Source: CAWCXF01 sp963799455
GTDB lineage: Bacteria; Pseudomonadota; Alphaproteobacteria; Rhodobacterales; Rhodobacteraceae
DNA: 64,000 nucleotides
Reading direction: 5' to 3'
NCBI GenBank assembly: GCA_963799455.1
Contig: CAWCXF010000005.1
Span: 124,001 to 188,000 of the forward strand
In this document: positions 12,354 through 22,043 of the stretch, piece after piece
Position numbering within the stretch: the first letter of the stretch is position 1
Layout of the letters: every line of letters starts with the position of its first letter
Translations under genes and position numbers: made by a program
The notes under the pieces: model-generated
What the model saw: the letters and a program-made list of their open reading frames with translations, nothing else
What the model was told of the DNA's origin: nothing
The model's database searches: none

Positions 12354-13679
12354 TCAGCGGCCCATCAGGGCCGCGTCGAAGGGGTAGGAGGTCAAGTTCT
12401 CCACCCCGTCCTCGGTGATCAGCACCTGGTCCTCGAGCTTGATCGAGAAGTCGGCGCCCACCGAGCCCACCAGCGCCTCGACGCACAGCGTCATGCCGGG
12501 CTCGATCAGGTGGTCGAAGGCGCCCTCGCGCCAATCCTCGGGGTAGGCGATCACCGGCCACTCGTCGCACAGCCCCACCCCGTGGATCATGCAGCCGTAG
12601 CGCTGGGCGCGGTAGTCGGGCGCAAGGCGGTGCGCGCGTTCGGTGATCTCGCGCATCGAGGCGCCGGGACGCAGGAGCGCCATGTTGGCCTCGACGTGCT
12701 CGCGGGCATGGCGCATGGCCGAGACCATGTCGGGGCGTGGCCGGCTCGGGCCGACCCACCAGGTCCGCGAGATGTCCACGCACATCCCGTAGCAGCCGAC
12801 GAGATCGGTGTCGAAGGCCACCACCTCGTCGGGCTGCACGATCCTCGGCCCGCACTCCTGGAACCAGGGGTTGGTGCGGGGGCCCGAGGCCAGCAGGCGC
12901 GTCTCGATCCACTCGCCGCCGCGGCGGATGTTCTCGGCGTGCAGCACCGACCAGATCTCGTCCTCCGACACGCCCCGGCCGCAGGAGCGCTCCATCGCGG
13001 CCACCGCCGCCTCGCCCGCGTGGATGGCGCAGCGCATGGCGCGGATCTCGTCCGCGCCCTTGACGGCGCGGGCGCGCTCGGCCGCCTCCTCGCCCTCCAA
13101 AACCTCGATCCCGAGGCCCTCCAGGGCGCGCAGCCCATGGGCCATGATCTTGTCCACGCCGAGGCGGCGGTTGCTCCCTGCGTGCTCCGCCATCAGGTCG
13201 CGCACCTCGCCCGCGAAGGCCTCGGCCTGCTCTCGGGTCCGGTCGCCGGCGCCGAAGTAGAAGAAGGACGCGCCCGAGCGGACCTCGCGCACGAGCGGCA
13301 GGTGGTCGGCGAGGAAGGGCGAGCAGCGGTAGTCCCAGAGCACCATGTGGCCGTCCGCGAGCAGGAGCACGGCGCGGAACGGGTTGTGCGTGTTCCACAG
13401 CTGCATGTTCGAGTGGTCGCTCGCGTAGCGGATGTTGAGCGGGTCGAAGAGCAGGATCCCGCCCCAGCCGCGCTCGACGACGTGGGCCCTCAGCCGCTCC
13501 CAGCGATGGCGGCGCATCGCGTCGAGGTCGGGCGGCTCCAGCCCCGCCTCGGCCCACTCGTCGAGCGCGAGCCGCGTCGGCCCGATCTCCATCCGGTCGT
13601 TGTCGTTGGGGCTGCCGTCGGGGAGCGTCGGGCCCCGAGAGGGGTCGATCTTGCGCCGGTCGCGGTGGTGCTGGTTCAT
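12354..13679 (-). CDS. dddP: DMSP lyase DddP (M24 metallopeptidase fold)
   Basis: 441 residues. DddP cleaves dimethylsulfoniopropionate to dimethyl sulfide and acrylate in the cytoplasm of Roseobacter-group bacteria. The protein matches Roseobacter DddP from end to end, far beyond a generic Xaa-Pro peptidase: the N-terminus MNQHHRDRRKIDPSRG, then NMQLWNTHNPFRA and GGEWIETRLLASGPRTNPWF, and the end NLTSYPFDAALMGR. The bimetal ligands are in place: D290 and D292 (AFDTDLVG), D302 (VDISRTWW), H366 (MIHGVGLC), E401 (CVEALVG) and E416 (IKLEDQVL). The proposed catalytic Asp in CDEWP (D372) and the Tyr of QRYGC (Y361) are also kept. It is monocistronic next to the IS-rich region. Confidence 0.93.
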   Translation of the reverse strand: MNQHHRDRRKIDPSRGPTLPDGSPNDNDRMEIGPTRLALDEWAEAGLEPPDLDAMRRHRWERLRAHVVERGWGGILLFDPLNIRYASDHSNMQLWNTHNPFRAVLLLADGHMVLWDYRCSPFLADHLPLVREVRSGASFFYFGAGDRTREQAEAFAGEVRDLMAEHAGSNRRLGVDKIMAHGLRALEGLGIEVLEGEEAAERARAVKGADEIRAMRCAIHAGEAAVAAMERSCGRGVSEDEIWSVLHAENIRRGGEWIETRLLASGPRTNPWFQECGPRIVQPDEVVAFDTDLVGCYGMCVDISRTWWVGPSRPRPDMVSAMRHAREHVEANMALLRPGASMREITERAHRLAPDYRAQRYGCMIHGVGLCDEWPVIAYPEDWREGAFDHLIEPGMTLCVEALVGSVGADFSIKLEDQVLITEDGVENLTSYPFDAALMGR

Positions 13680-14041
13680 GGGCGGCCCCCCTTGTCGCGG
13701 GGAAGCTAGGGCGCGGCGAGGCCCGCGTCACGGCCGGAGGCGACGCGAGGGGGCGTCGTTTTCAGATCACCGAGCGGCGAGGGAGCGAGCCCTGAGAGGG
13801 GTCGGCGGCCAACGTCGTTCGTCCGGAACGTGCCCGATCGTCCGTGCCCGCCGGGAAGAGCGGTCCGTGAGGGCCCTGCCTGCGGCCGACCACACGATAT
13901 CTCAATCGATGTGGGCTGATCCATACTTGTTCGACTCGATTTCGTCATCTCCCAATTCACTCTCTATGTTCTGACTCTCTTAGGCGTTCAGTCCTCGTGG
14001 TGTGGTGGTGGTCTTCCATTGGCTACGGAGAAGGACGCGCC
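13680..14041. other. Intergenic boundary of the IS region
   Basis: About 13890-13990 is clearly more A/T-rich than the rest of the window, with runs such as catctcccaattcactctc. It marks the switch from host sequence to the mobile-element cluster and probably includes the outer end of the IS481-type remnant. No gene is seen. Confidence 0.5.
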
Positions 14042-14236
14042 ATGGGACAGGTGCTGCACGGCAGCGCCGCGACGACGCGCGCCGTGCGAGCAGCGACACG
14101 GCGATCGAAGGCTACGGTCGCGGAACTCGCCGAGCAGTGCCATCTGAACGAGAAGGCCGTTCGCAAGTGGCGCAGCCGCACGTCCGTCGAGGACGCGCGG
14201 ATGGGCCCGAAGCAGGCTCGCTCGATCGTATGCGTC
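14042..14236 (+). pseudogene. IS481-type transposase, N-terminal fragment
   Basis: About 65 residues of the N-terminal helix-turn-helix part of an IS481 transposase: MGQVLHGSAATTRAVRAA, then VAELAEQCHLNEKAVRKWR and a closing RMGPKQARS. The catalytic domain is absent; the next bases belong to an IS66 fragment in the opposite orientation. It is a non-functional scrap. Confidence 0.7.
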
Positions 14237-14241
14237 CGGTC

Positions 14242-14442
14242 TCACTGCGCTGAGGGGTGGTTCCAGGGCATGAGTTCGCCGAGGCGTGTGATCTTGTGGT
14301 CTGGGATGCGGGCCAGGGTGTCGGCGAGCCAGGCCTCGGGGTCGGCGCCGTTCAGCTTGGCGGTCTCGATCAGGGTGTAGGCCACTGCGGCGTCGCGGCC
14401 GCCGGCGATCGAGCCGACGAACAGGTAGATGGGATGACCGTT
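14242..14442 (-). pseudogene. IS66-family transposase (TnpC), C-terminal fragment
   Basis: The last 66 residues of an IS66 DDE transposase: IYLFVGSIAGGRDAAVAY, TLIETAKLNGADPEAWL, then ARIPDHKITRLGELMPW and a stop at 14242. The rest of the gene is missing because an IS110 element begins within about 55 bp upstream. No TnpA/TnpB partner is present. Confidence 0.75.
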
Positions 14443-14869
14443 TCCGCGGACGCGTGGGGCGGTGCGAAGCTCGGAGCGTTCGATGGGAGAACGCTCATGC
14501 TGGATCACGATGTGGACGCCTATGTCGGGCTCGATGTGCACAAGGAGACGATCACGGTCGCCATCGCGGCGGCCGGCCGGGAGGGCGAGGTTCGCTCGTG
14601 GGGTGCGATCCCGCACGAGCGAACGGCGATCGATCGGATGCTGAAGCGCATGGCCGTGCGCCATCCGGTGGCGTCGTATGTCTACGAGGCGGGACCGTGC
14701 GGCTACGGCCTCCACCGCCACTTCTCTGCCAGGGGCATCGATTGCCGGGTGACGGCGCCGTCGAAGATGCCGGTTCACTCCACGCATCGTCGACAGAAGA
14801 ACGACACCCGCGATGCCGCCGCGCTGGCGCGACTGCACCGGGCGGGAGAGCTGACCTACATCTGGACGC

Positions 14870-16294
14870 GGTGCTGTCTCGGAGGTGGTGGAAATCGGGA
14901 TGACGCGATCTCCGGCGGGGCGAGGTTACGACGTCACGCGGCGAGATCAATCGCCTGATCGGCGAGCGGCGCGGAGAGGCTCTCCCAGCCGTCGACCTTG
15001 CGCATGACGATCTGCCCCGAGGCCAGCAGCGCCCAGAACAGCATGGGCGCGGTCTCGGCCTGGGGCAGGACGGTCTGGGTCTTGATGCGTCGCTTGAACT
15101 CCTCGTGCAGCCGCTCGATGGCGTTGGTCGTGCGGGCCGACTTCCACTGGCCGGGCGGCAGGCGCGTGAAGGTGAAGAGCCGATCCCCGTTCGGGGGGCT
15201 TACGCGGCCCCACCGGGGCCACGGTCCCCCCTCACCCTCGAGGCTGTCGGCGACGGGGCGGCACTTCAGCCGCCACTTGCGGAGGAATGCCCTGCGGCGG
15301 TCCTCCACCTCGGCCGCCGTGTCGGCGTAGATCATGTCGCGGTAGTCTTCGGTCAGCTCGTCGTGGAGCCGCTTCGGGGCGTGGGCGAGCAGGTTGCGGT
15401 GCTTGTGAACCGTGCACCGCTGGGCCGGGACGTCGGGCCACAGCGCCGCCAGCGCCGCCTCGAGCCCGGGCACGCCGTCGACGATGAGGAGCTCGGGCGC
15501 CTTGAGGCCGCGCCGGGTCATGTCCTCGAGAAAGGCCGTCCAGGCGACCGTGCTCTCGCCACCCATGCTCTTCAGCGCGAGCAGCACTTTCTGGCCGTCG
15601 CGCCGCACGCCGACCGCGACCAGCAGCGAGATGGCGGTCGCCTTGCGGTCGATCTTCACCCTGACCACCGTGCCGTCGAGGATGAGCCGGGCGATGTCCT
15701 GCGCGCCGAGATCGCGGGCGTTCCACGCCTCCCAGTCGGTCTTCACCTTGCGCCAGGCTCGGCTGACCACGTCCTTGCCGACAGCCCCGTCGAACAAGGC
15801 AGCCAAGGCGCGGCGCACCCGCCGGGTGTTGGTCCCGGCCAGGTAGGCCCCGGCGATCAGCGCCTCCGCGCGCTTGGTCAGGCGCTGATAGCGACGCAGC
15901 CCCTTCGAGCGCCACTCCGCCGTGCCGCCCTCCTCGCGCATGAGCCGCGCCCTGGGCACGCGCACCGTCTCAGGCCCGAACGTGCCGATCACCTGCCGCT
16001 CGCGATGCCCGTTGCGCCACCCCCGCGGTCCCTCGTCGGTCCGCTCGTAGCGGGCCCGTCCGAGCGCCGCCTCCAGCTCCTCCTCGAGGATCGCCTCGAT
16101 GAAGGCGCGGACCCGGCCGCGGACCCCATCCTCGATCGGGTCGCTCCAGTCCCCGAGCGATGGCGCGCTCGCGCTCGTCGTCGTAGTCTCATCCATGGCG
16201 TGGTCTCCACGGCGGTGGCAACCGCCGTCCAGGGTTGGGTCAATGCCCGGAGACTACGCCAACCCCGAAACTCCACCACGTTCGCGACAGGACC
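14870..16294 (-). mobile_element. Complete IS256-family insertion sequence with 9-bp target duplication
   Basis: Ends were placed from sequence. The left end reads ggtgctgtctcggaggtggt; the right end, reverse complemented, reads ggtcctgtcgcgaacgtggt, an imperfect inverted repeat with the GGTNCTGTC termini typical of IS256. Directly outside both ends is the 9-bp repeat TCTGGACGC (14861-14869 and 16295-16303), within IS256's usual 8-9 bp. It carries one intact transposase and sits inside an IS110 gene. Confidence 0.9.
14934..16196 (-). CDS. IS256-family transposase (apparently intact)
   Basis: 420 residues of the mutator-type DDE transposase, which cuts and pastes its own element. The first Asp is in LILDGTVVRVKIDRKAT, the second in LLIVDGVPGLEAAL and the Glu in TTNAIERLHEEFKRR. 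The element's C-terminal ISLLVAVG and QRCTVHKHRNLL blocks are normal. Compared with the family, about 16 extra codons lie between SLEG and GDRLFTFTRLPPGQWKS (15191-15238); they are in frame and contain a ggcccc/ggggcc palindrome. Start MDETTTTSASAPS at 16196. Confidence 0.93.
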   Translation of the reverse strand: MDETTTTSASAPSLGDWSDPIEDGVRGRVRAFIEAILEEELEAALGRARYERTDEGPRGWRNGHRERQVIGTFGPETVRVPRARLMREEGGTAEWRSKGLRRYQRLTKRAEALIAGAYLAGTNTRRVRRALAALFDGAVGKDVVSRAWRKVKTDWEAWNARDLGAQDIARLILDGTVVRVKIDRKATAISLLVAVGVRRDGQKVLLALKSMGGESTVAWTAFLEDMTRRGLKAPELLIVDGVPGLEAALAALWPDVPAQRCTVHKHRNLLAHAPKRLHDELTEDYRDMIYADTAAEVEDRRRAFLRKWRLKCRPVADSLEGEGGPWPRWGRVSPPNGDRLFTFTRLPPGQWKSARTTNAIERLHEEFKRRIKTQTVLPQAETAPMLFWALLASGQIVMRKVDGWESLSAPLADQAIDLAA

Positions 16295-17059
16295 TCTGGA
16301 CGCCCGACGAGGTGCACGAGGCGATGCAGGATTCTGATCCGCGCGCGGCGGGTCGCGTCCCACCAGGTCCGCAAGGCGCGTCAACGGATCAGCGGCTACC
16401 TGCTCAAGTACGGCTGCCGCTACGATCGCAAGCGGTGGGGCAGGACGCATCGGATGTGGCTGGCTGATCTGCGGTTCGACCATGCCGGCCAACAGTTCGC
16501 GTTGCAGAGCTACGTCATCGACGAAGAGCAGGCGGTCGCACGCCGAGCGCAGATCGACGGGCAGATCGAGGCGCTCCTGCCCGACTGGCGGCTGGCGGCG
16601 GTGGTCCGCGATCTCACCGCGCTGCGCGGCGTGGACATCGTGATCGCCGCGGCCGTGGCGACCGAGGTCGGCGACTTCGCCCGCTTCGCCAGCGCTCGGC
16701 ATCTGATGAGCTATCTCGGTCTGGTGCCGGGGGAGTGCTCGAGCGGCGGTACGACGCGGGTGCGGGGCATCACGAAGGCCGGGTCCTCGGACGTGCGGGC
16801 ACTGCTCTTCGAGGCGGCGTGGCTGTACCGCCTGACCCCGAAGGTTGGCCAGTGGCAGCGGACCTGCCGGAAGGATCCCTCCCAGGCGGCTCAGGACATC
16901 GCGTGGAAAGCGCAGTTGCGCCTGCACGGCCGGTACCGCCGCCTGACGCAGACGAGGCAGAAGCGCAGCCAGGTCGCCGTCACGGCGGTGGCGCGCGAAC
17001 TGGTCGGCTTCATCTGGGCGATCGCGCGCAGCGCAGAAACGGACGCGATGGCGAACTGA

Positions 17060-17626
17060 CCAGCCGCGCCGCCGCGGCCGCACGATGCCGCCGGTGGTCT
17101 GCATGCAGGGCGTTGGGACCGGTTCGAGGACATCCCTGGGCAAGAACTTGGAGCCGATCATCCGATCGGACCTCCGCAGCTAGATTGGGGCCATCCTCCA
17201 CGCCGCATCACCATCATGGGGCCGCACGCGGATCCCCGAATGAGAGTTTGAGCAACCGTCGCTGAGACCTCAGCACCCTGCACCAGCCCATCGGTGAAGA
17301 CCTTCCACGTCTCGGCAGGATGCCGGGCGGGGGATGGCCTGTGCGCATAGACTTGACGACGGTCATGAGAGTTCTTCCGCCCGAGGGCGATGGGGGGTCG
17401 TGTCCGTCAATGAGGTGTAATTTCGGGTGTGGTCCCGGGCCATCGGATCAGGCGGCTTCGGGTGTGATCTGGAGTGTGGAGCCCTCCTCGAGCTGGGGTG
17501 TGTCGAGCTCAGCCATGCCCTCGATCTGCATGTATCGATGCTGGAGTTGCCAGTTGATGGCATGGACCGCCTCTGCACCGACGGCGCTATTGGGCTGGTC
17601 GTCACATCCAGCTTCGGGAGCAAGTC
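17060..17626. other. IS junction region with a 3' transposase relic (17448-17553, minus)
   Basis: On the minus strand a short reading WQLQHRYMQIEGMAELD followed by a stop at 17448 looks like the C-terminus of an IS256-type transposase. Outside it, gtgtaatttcggg (about 17416) resembles gtgtaatttccggg found inverted near 22180. It may be the left half of the IS256 element whose right half is at 21025-22043. The first 350 bp hold nothing I recognise apart from the trailing end of the IS110 element. Confidence 0.4.
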
Positions 17627-18661
17627 ATGTCTGTCACAACCATCGGGCTCGACCTCGCCAAGTCGGTCTTCCAGGTCCACGGCGTCGATGCCGGCGGGCA
17701 CGCCGTGCTGAAGCGGCGGATCCGGCGACAGAGCCTCCTCGCCTTCTTCGAAGAGCTACCACCCTGCCTCGTTGGAATGGAGGCGTGCTCGAGCGCACAC
17801 CACTGGGCCCGGGAGCTGGTCGCAGTGGGTCACGACGTCCGACTGATCCCCCCGCAGTATGCGAAGCCCTACGTGAAGAGGAACAAGACGGACGCGGCCG
17901 ACGCCGAGGCGATCTGCGAAGCCGTCGGCCGGCCGAACATGCGGTTCGTTCCGATCAAGTCGCGGCAGAGCCAGAGCGTGCTGACGCTCCACCGCGTGCG
18001 CTCGCTCCTAGTGCGGCAGCGCACGGCCACCGTGAACGCGGTGCGCGGGCTTCTCGGCGAGTTCGGGATCGTCGCGGCCAGGGGCATTGGTCGCGTCCCC
18101 GATCTCAGGCGTGGCATGGACGCGGTGGACGAGGCCGTCCTGCCGCGGGAGGCGCGGACGGCCATCGAGGCGCTGTTCGATCATCTGGACGCCCTGACGG
18201 CGAAGCTCGGGGCAGTCGAACGCGAGATCCTCGCCTGGCACAGGACGAACGAGGCGAGCCAGCGCCTCGCGACGGCGCCGGGGGTTGGCCCGCTGACGGC
18301 GACGGCCTTGATCGCGGCTGTCGGGGACGGCTCGCAGTTCACGTCGGCGCGCCACTTCGCAGCGTGGCTCGGCTTGACGCCACGCATGTCCGCGAGCGGT
18401 GGTCGAGAGCACATCGGGCGGATCAGCAAGGGCGGGGATCGCTACCTGCGCACGCTCCTGATCCACGGCGCGCGGGCCATGGTCGGCACGAGCTTCCGCC
18501 GTGGAGCCAGGCCGCACCCATGGCTTCAGGCCCTGATCGCCAGGCGCCCGGTCAACGTCGCCGCGGTGGCGGTCGCGCACAAGACGGCGCGCGCGCTGTG
18601 GGCGATGCTCCGGCGAGAGGAGGCGTATCGGCGTCCGGCCGTGTTTGCGACCGCCGCCTGA
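17627..18661 (+). CDS. IS110-family transposase (intact)
   Basis: 344 residues, a full-length DEDD transposase of IS110/IS1111 type. The N-terminal RuvC-like domain has TTIGLDLAKSVFQVHGVDAG, GMEACSSAHHW and KRNKTDAADAEAICEAV. The C-terminal transposase_20 domain has LATAPGVGPLTATAL, FAAWLGLTPRMSASGG and ISKGGDRYLRTLLIHGAR with the conserved Ser and Gly/Asp region. Both domains are uninterrupted. It lies in a block of three elements that appears to split an older IS256. Confidence 0.93.
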   Translation: MSVTTIGLDLAKSVFQVHGVDAGGHAVLKRRIRRQSLLAFFEELPPCLVGMEACSSAHHWARELVAVGHDVRLIPPQYAKPYVKRNKTDAADAEAICEAVGRPNMRFVPIKSRQSQSVLTLHRVRSLLVRQRTATVNAVRGLLGEFGIVAARGIGRVPDLRRGMDAVDEAVLPREARTAIEALFDHLDALTAKLGAVEREILAWHRTNEASQRLATAPGVGPLTATALIAAVGDGSQFTSARHFAAWLGLTPRMSASGGREHIGRISKGGDRYLRTLLIHGARAMVGTSFRRGARPHPWLQALIARRPVNVAAVAVAHKTARALWAMLRREEAYRRPAVFATAA

Positions 18662-18852
18662 CGGGGATCAGCGTCGCAGATTTGCGGCGCTGGCTTGCGA
18701 GGGAAGCGAGCGATGATGGCAGACCCGGGCGACCGGGGTTCGGCAAAGGCCCTTGAACGATGCGAGCCGACGTGAGCTCGCCCAATTGTCTGGCCGCCGG
18801 GCTCTGTTGCACGGAACGCCTGAAGGCCGAGCTTCCCCTTTCCCCGCGGCGG

Positions 18853-19760
18853 TCAGCCGACGGGTCGTGTGACGGGGATGCCGAGCGCGGTATAGCGGTT
18901 GAGGATGGCGATGCGGACTTGGAGTTCGGCGGTCTGGCGGTCGAAGTCGCGGGCCATGAGCTTTTGCCCGAGGAGCTTCATGCAGTTCATCTTGGTCTCG
19001 GCGCGGCTTCGGCGGTGGTATCCGCTCCATCGGCGCCAGATCGTGCGGCCGAGGCGCTTGATGGCGCGCAGAGCCTCGTTCCTCGCTTCTACGCCGGGGC
19101 TGTCCTTCTCCCAAGGCTTGGCATTTCGCCGGGGCGGGATGACAGCGTCCGCGCCGCGGTTCGCGATGGCGTCGCGGCAGCCGCGGGTGTCGTAGGCGCC
19201 GTCGGCGGTGACCGAGACGATTGGCTCGTTTGCTGGGATTGGCCGAGCAGGTCCGGTAGCACAGGCCCATCGCCGACGCCGCTGCCGGTGATCTCGACCG
19301 CGCGGACCTCGAGTGTCACCTCGTCGACGGCGAGGTGGACCTTTCGCCAGATCCGCCTGCGCGCCCCGCCATGCTTGCGCGCGTGCCATTCCCCCTCGCC
19401 TCGGACCTTGATGCCCGTGCTGTCCACGAGCAGGTGCAGCGGGCCGCCGCTGCCCCGGTAGGGCAGCTGAACGGCCAAGGTCTTCTGCCGTCGGCAGAGC
19501 GTCGAGAAGTCCGGCACCGGCCAGTCGAGCCCCGCGAACTTCAGAAGGCTCGCGACGAAGCCGGTCGTCTGGCGAAGCGGCAGGCCGAACAGCACCTTGA
19601 TCGTCAGGCAAGCCTGGATCGCGGCGTCGCTGTAGACCGGCTGGCCGCCGTCGCTTGCCCGATGGCGCCGCTGCGCAGGGCGTCGAAGGGTCGAACCGGA
19701 CGGTCAGCGTTCTCTACGAGCTCTCGGCGGGGCCGGGTCAGGATGGGGTATGGGCGGGAG
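18853..19760 (-). pseudogene. IS5-family (IS903-like) transposase with three frameshifts
   Basis: Readable in pieces: LTVRFDPSTPCAAAPSGKR; then DAAIQACLTIKVLFGLPLRQ, LHLLVDSTGIKVRGEGEW and GVGDGPVLPDLL; then SVTADGAYDTRGCRDAI, RRSRAETKMNCMKLLGQ and ARDFDRQTAE, ending at 18853. An extra C near 19662 and a missing base near 19243 break the frame, and the N-terminal part shifts again near 19700. The DDE residues (VDSTG, ADGAYD, RAETKM) are still legible. A possible left terminal repeat, ggctctgttgcacgg, starts near 18800. Confidence 0.8.
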
Positions 19761-19913
19761 CCAGGGTGCTTCCTTATTTGCGGCGTCGGGTCCCGGACAC
19801 GTCGCCGGGGCGCCAAAGAAATGGAGCGCACTCGCCTCGACCCCGTCCCCGAGGGGACCCCGACGGCGGCGTCCTCGGAGGCCGCCGATCTCGCGCAGTG
19901 GGATGTCTCGTGA

Positions 19914-20933
19914 TCAGGTGGGGATAGCCACGCGGTACGGCTCGCCGCTGAGCCAGATCCGGTGGAGCACCACGGCGAGCTTGCGCGCCAGTGCCACCTT
20001 GGCCTTGCCGAGCCCGCGGCGCCCGGCGAGGCGCACGGCCCAAGACTTCAGCGCACACCATCCCCGGCTGTGATGGATCAGCGCATTGGCTGCCTGATAG
20101 AGGGCGCGCCGCACCCCGGCGTCGCCGGCGCGGCTGATGCCGCCCGACCAGTCCATGTCGCCCGACTGCCATCGCCGGGGCGTCAGGCCGAAGTGCGCGC
20201 CCACGTCGCGTGACTTTGCGAACCTCGAGGGATCGTCCATGCCTGCGACGTAGGTCATCGCGACCAGAGGACCGACGCCTGGGACCGTCATCAGCCGGCG
20301 GCAGGGCTCGCTCGCCTTCGCCCGGGCGGCGATCTGCCGGTCGAGCGCGTCGATCTCACATGCGAGCCGGTCGACGATCTCGACGAGAGGCCGCAGGACG
20401 GGTTGCAGATCCGGATCGTCCAGCGCCTCGTCGACGAGGGCGCGGAACTCCGACCGGGCCAGCTTTGGAGGCCTCAACCCCTCGGCTTGCAGGATCGACC
20501 AGATGGCGTTGCGCAGGTCGAGCGACTGGCGGCGCAGCTGCTCACGCACGGACAGGAGCGCGCGCTCCCGCTGCGCCTCTGGCGACTTGACCCAGACGGG
20601 CCGGAACGTCCTCACGCGCATCATATCGGCGAGGCCGCGCGCGTCGTTGCGGTCGGTCTTGTTGCGGAACCCCACGCGCAGAGTGGCGGCCGCGTGCGTC
20701 GCGTCGATCACGATCGCCGGCAGGCCGAGCGCGCGCAGCCCGCGTGCCAGCCAAGGCGACGTCGGTCCCGCCTCGAGGCCGATCCGCTCGATCTCGGCGC
20801 CGAACGGCGCCAGCATCTCGGTGATCTCGCCGGGCGTGCTGCCGACCGAGCGCTGGAGCGCGACCACCCCCTCGTCGTCGACGACGCAAACCGCGACCCG
20901 CGCCGAGGACACATCCAGACCCACGTAGAACAT
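19914..20933 (-). CDS. IS110-family transposase (intact, different subgroup)
   Basis: 339 residues. The N-terminus MFYVGLDVSSARVAVCVVDD, GLEAGPTSPWLARGL and NKTDRNDARGLADMMR mark the RuvC-like domain. PGVGPLVAMTYVAGM, AHFGLTPRRWQSGDMD and GGISRAGDAGVRRALYQAAN mark the transposase_20 domain. It differs clearly from the other IS110 copies in the window. It lies directly at the truncated 3' end of an IS256 gene, so its insertion may have caused that truncation. Confidence 0.92.
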   Translation of the reverse strand: MFYVGLDVSSARVAVCVVDDEGVVALQRSVGSTPGEITEMLAPFGAEIERIGLEAGPTSPWLARGLRALGLPAIVIDATHAAATLRVGFRNKTDRNDARGLADMMRVRTFRPVWVKSPEAQRERALLSVREQLRRQSLDLRNAIWSILQAEGLRPPKLARSEFRALVDEALDDPDLQPVLRPLVEIVDRLACEIDALDRQIAARAKASEPCRRLMTVPGVGPLVAMTYVAGMDDPSRFAKSRDVGAHFGLTPRRWQSGDMDWSGGISRAGDAGVRRALYQAANALIHHSRGWCALKSWAVRLAGRRGLGKAKVALARKLAVVLHRIWLSGEPYRVAIPT

Positions 20934-21024
20934 CTCCGCCTCCCATGCTGGCTCGACCGCCGACGAGAAGCGTCACCCAAAGATGGCTGTCGGTCCATCG
21001 GGGCGCGGGCCGGCCGGATATCCC

Positions 21025-22043
21025 ATCTTGTTCAGCCGCTCGAGGGGGTTGGTGGAGTGCAGCTTGGCGCGGTGGCGCATGGGGAAGGCCATGTAGGCCA
21101 AGACATCGGCCTCGGCGTCGTCCATCAGCGCGCCGAGCTTCGGCCATCGGGCGCGGAGCTGATCGGCGACGTGGCGCCAGGCTCGGGTCGCGGAGGCGTG
21201 GTCGGGCTGAACGAAGGCTTGCCGGATGGCGGCCGCGACGACGGTGGCCTGGCTGCGCGGGACGTGCGCGAGCGCATTCCTCATGAAGTGCACGCGGCAG
21301 CGCTGCCAGGTGGCGCCTGTGAGGCTGCGCGCGATGGCCGCCTTCAGGCCCTCATGGGCGTCCGAGATCACCAGCTTGGTGCCCTTCAGACCGCGCTTGG
21401 CGAGGCTCCTGAGGAAGGCCGACCAGAACGTCTCGGCCTCCGAGGGGCCGATGTGCAGCCCCACGATCTCGCGCCGGCCACAGGTCGTTGACGGCCACGG
21501 CGACTATCGCGGCCACCGAGACGATGCGCCCGCCCTCGCGCACCTTGAGGTAGGTGGCGTCGAGCCAGAGGTAGGGCCACTCGCCCTCCAGGGTTCGTCC
21601 CAGGAAGGCCCCCACGCGCTCGTCGATGTCGCGGCACAGCTTCGACACGCTCGACTTCGAGATGCCGCCCATCCCCATGGCCTGCACCAGGTCGTCGACC
21701 TTGCGCGTCGACACGCCGGCGATCCAGGCTTGCCTCGGATGACGGCGACCAGCGCCTTCTCCACCGGCTTGCGGGGCTCAAGGAAGCCAGGGAAGTAGGA
21801 CCCGGTCCGCAGCTTCGGGACCTTGAGGCTCAGCGGCCCGAGCCGCGTCTCCAAGGTCCTGTCGCGGTAGCCGTTGCGCCACGTCGTGCGCTCGGCCGCC
21901 CGCTCGTGGCGCCCCGCGCCGATCACGCCCTCCACGTCCGCCTCCATGATGATCTGAAGCACGGCCTCCGCGACAGAGCGGAGGAAGTCGTCATCACCGC
22001 TCTTCGCGAGCAGCTCGGCCAGCGGTAGTCTGTCCTCGGTCAT
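21025..22043 (-). pseudogene. IS256-family transposase, frameshifted and truncated at the C-terminus
   Basis: Three frames give one protein: MTEDRLPLAELLAKSGDDD to KPVEKALVAVI; then STRKVDDLVQAMGMGGISKS to LWLDATYLKVREGGRIVSV; then LHIGPSEAETFWSAFLRSL, LVISDAHEGLKAAIARSL, CRVHFMRNALAHVPRSQ and LHSTNPLERLN. Shifts lie near 21735 and 21470. The last 70 or so residues are missing; sequence diverges after LERLN at about 21027. A matching C-terminal relic lies at 17448-17553. Confidence 0.85.

Larger units (their letters stand above)
14497..17059 (+). pseudogene. IS110-family transposase interrupted by an IS256 element and frameshifted
   Basis: The N-terminal RuvC-like DEDD half lies at 14497-14869 (YVGLDVHKETITVAIAAAG, YEAGPCGYGLHRHF, QKNDTRDAAALARLHRAGEL). 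The rest lies at 16304-17059 (RKARQRISGYLLKYG, FARFASARHLMSYLGLVPG, SGGTTRVRGITKAGSSDVR). Removing the 1,425-bp IS256 with one copy of its target repeat restores YIWTPDEVHEAM in frame. A second lesion lies just downstream: an extra T near 16332 shifts the frame between EAMQD and LIRARRVASHQVRK. The gene was therefore broken twice. Confidence 0.85.

Noticed and set aside
12354..13679. Annotation as generic Xaa-Pro aminopeptidase
   Set aside because: Both termini and internal blocks match DddP specifically.
14042..14380. A single 127-residue protein at 13997-14380
   Set aside because: Only the first part is IS481-like; the rest is the antisense of an IS66 fragment.
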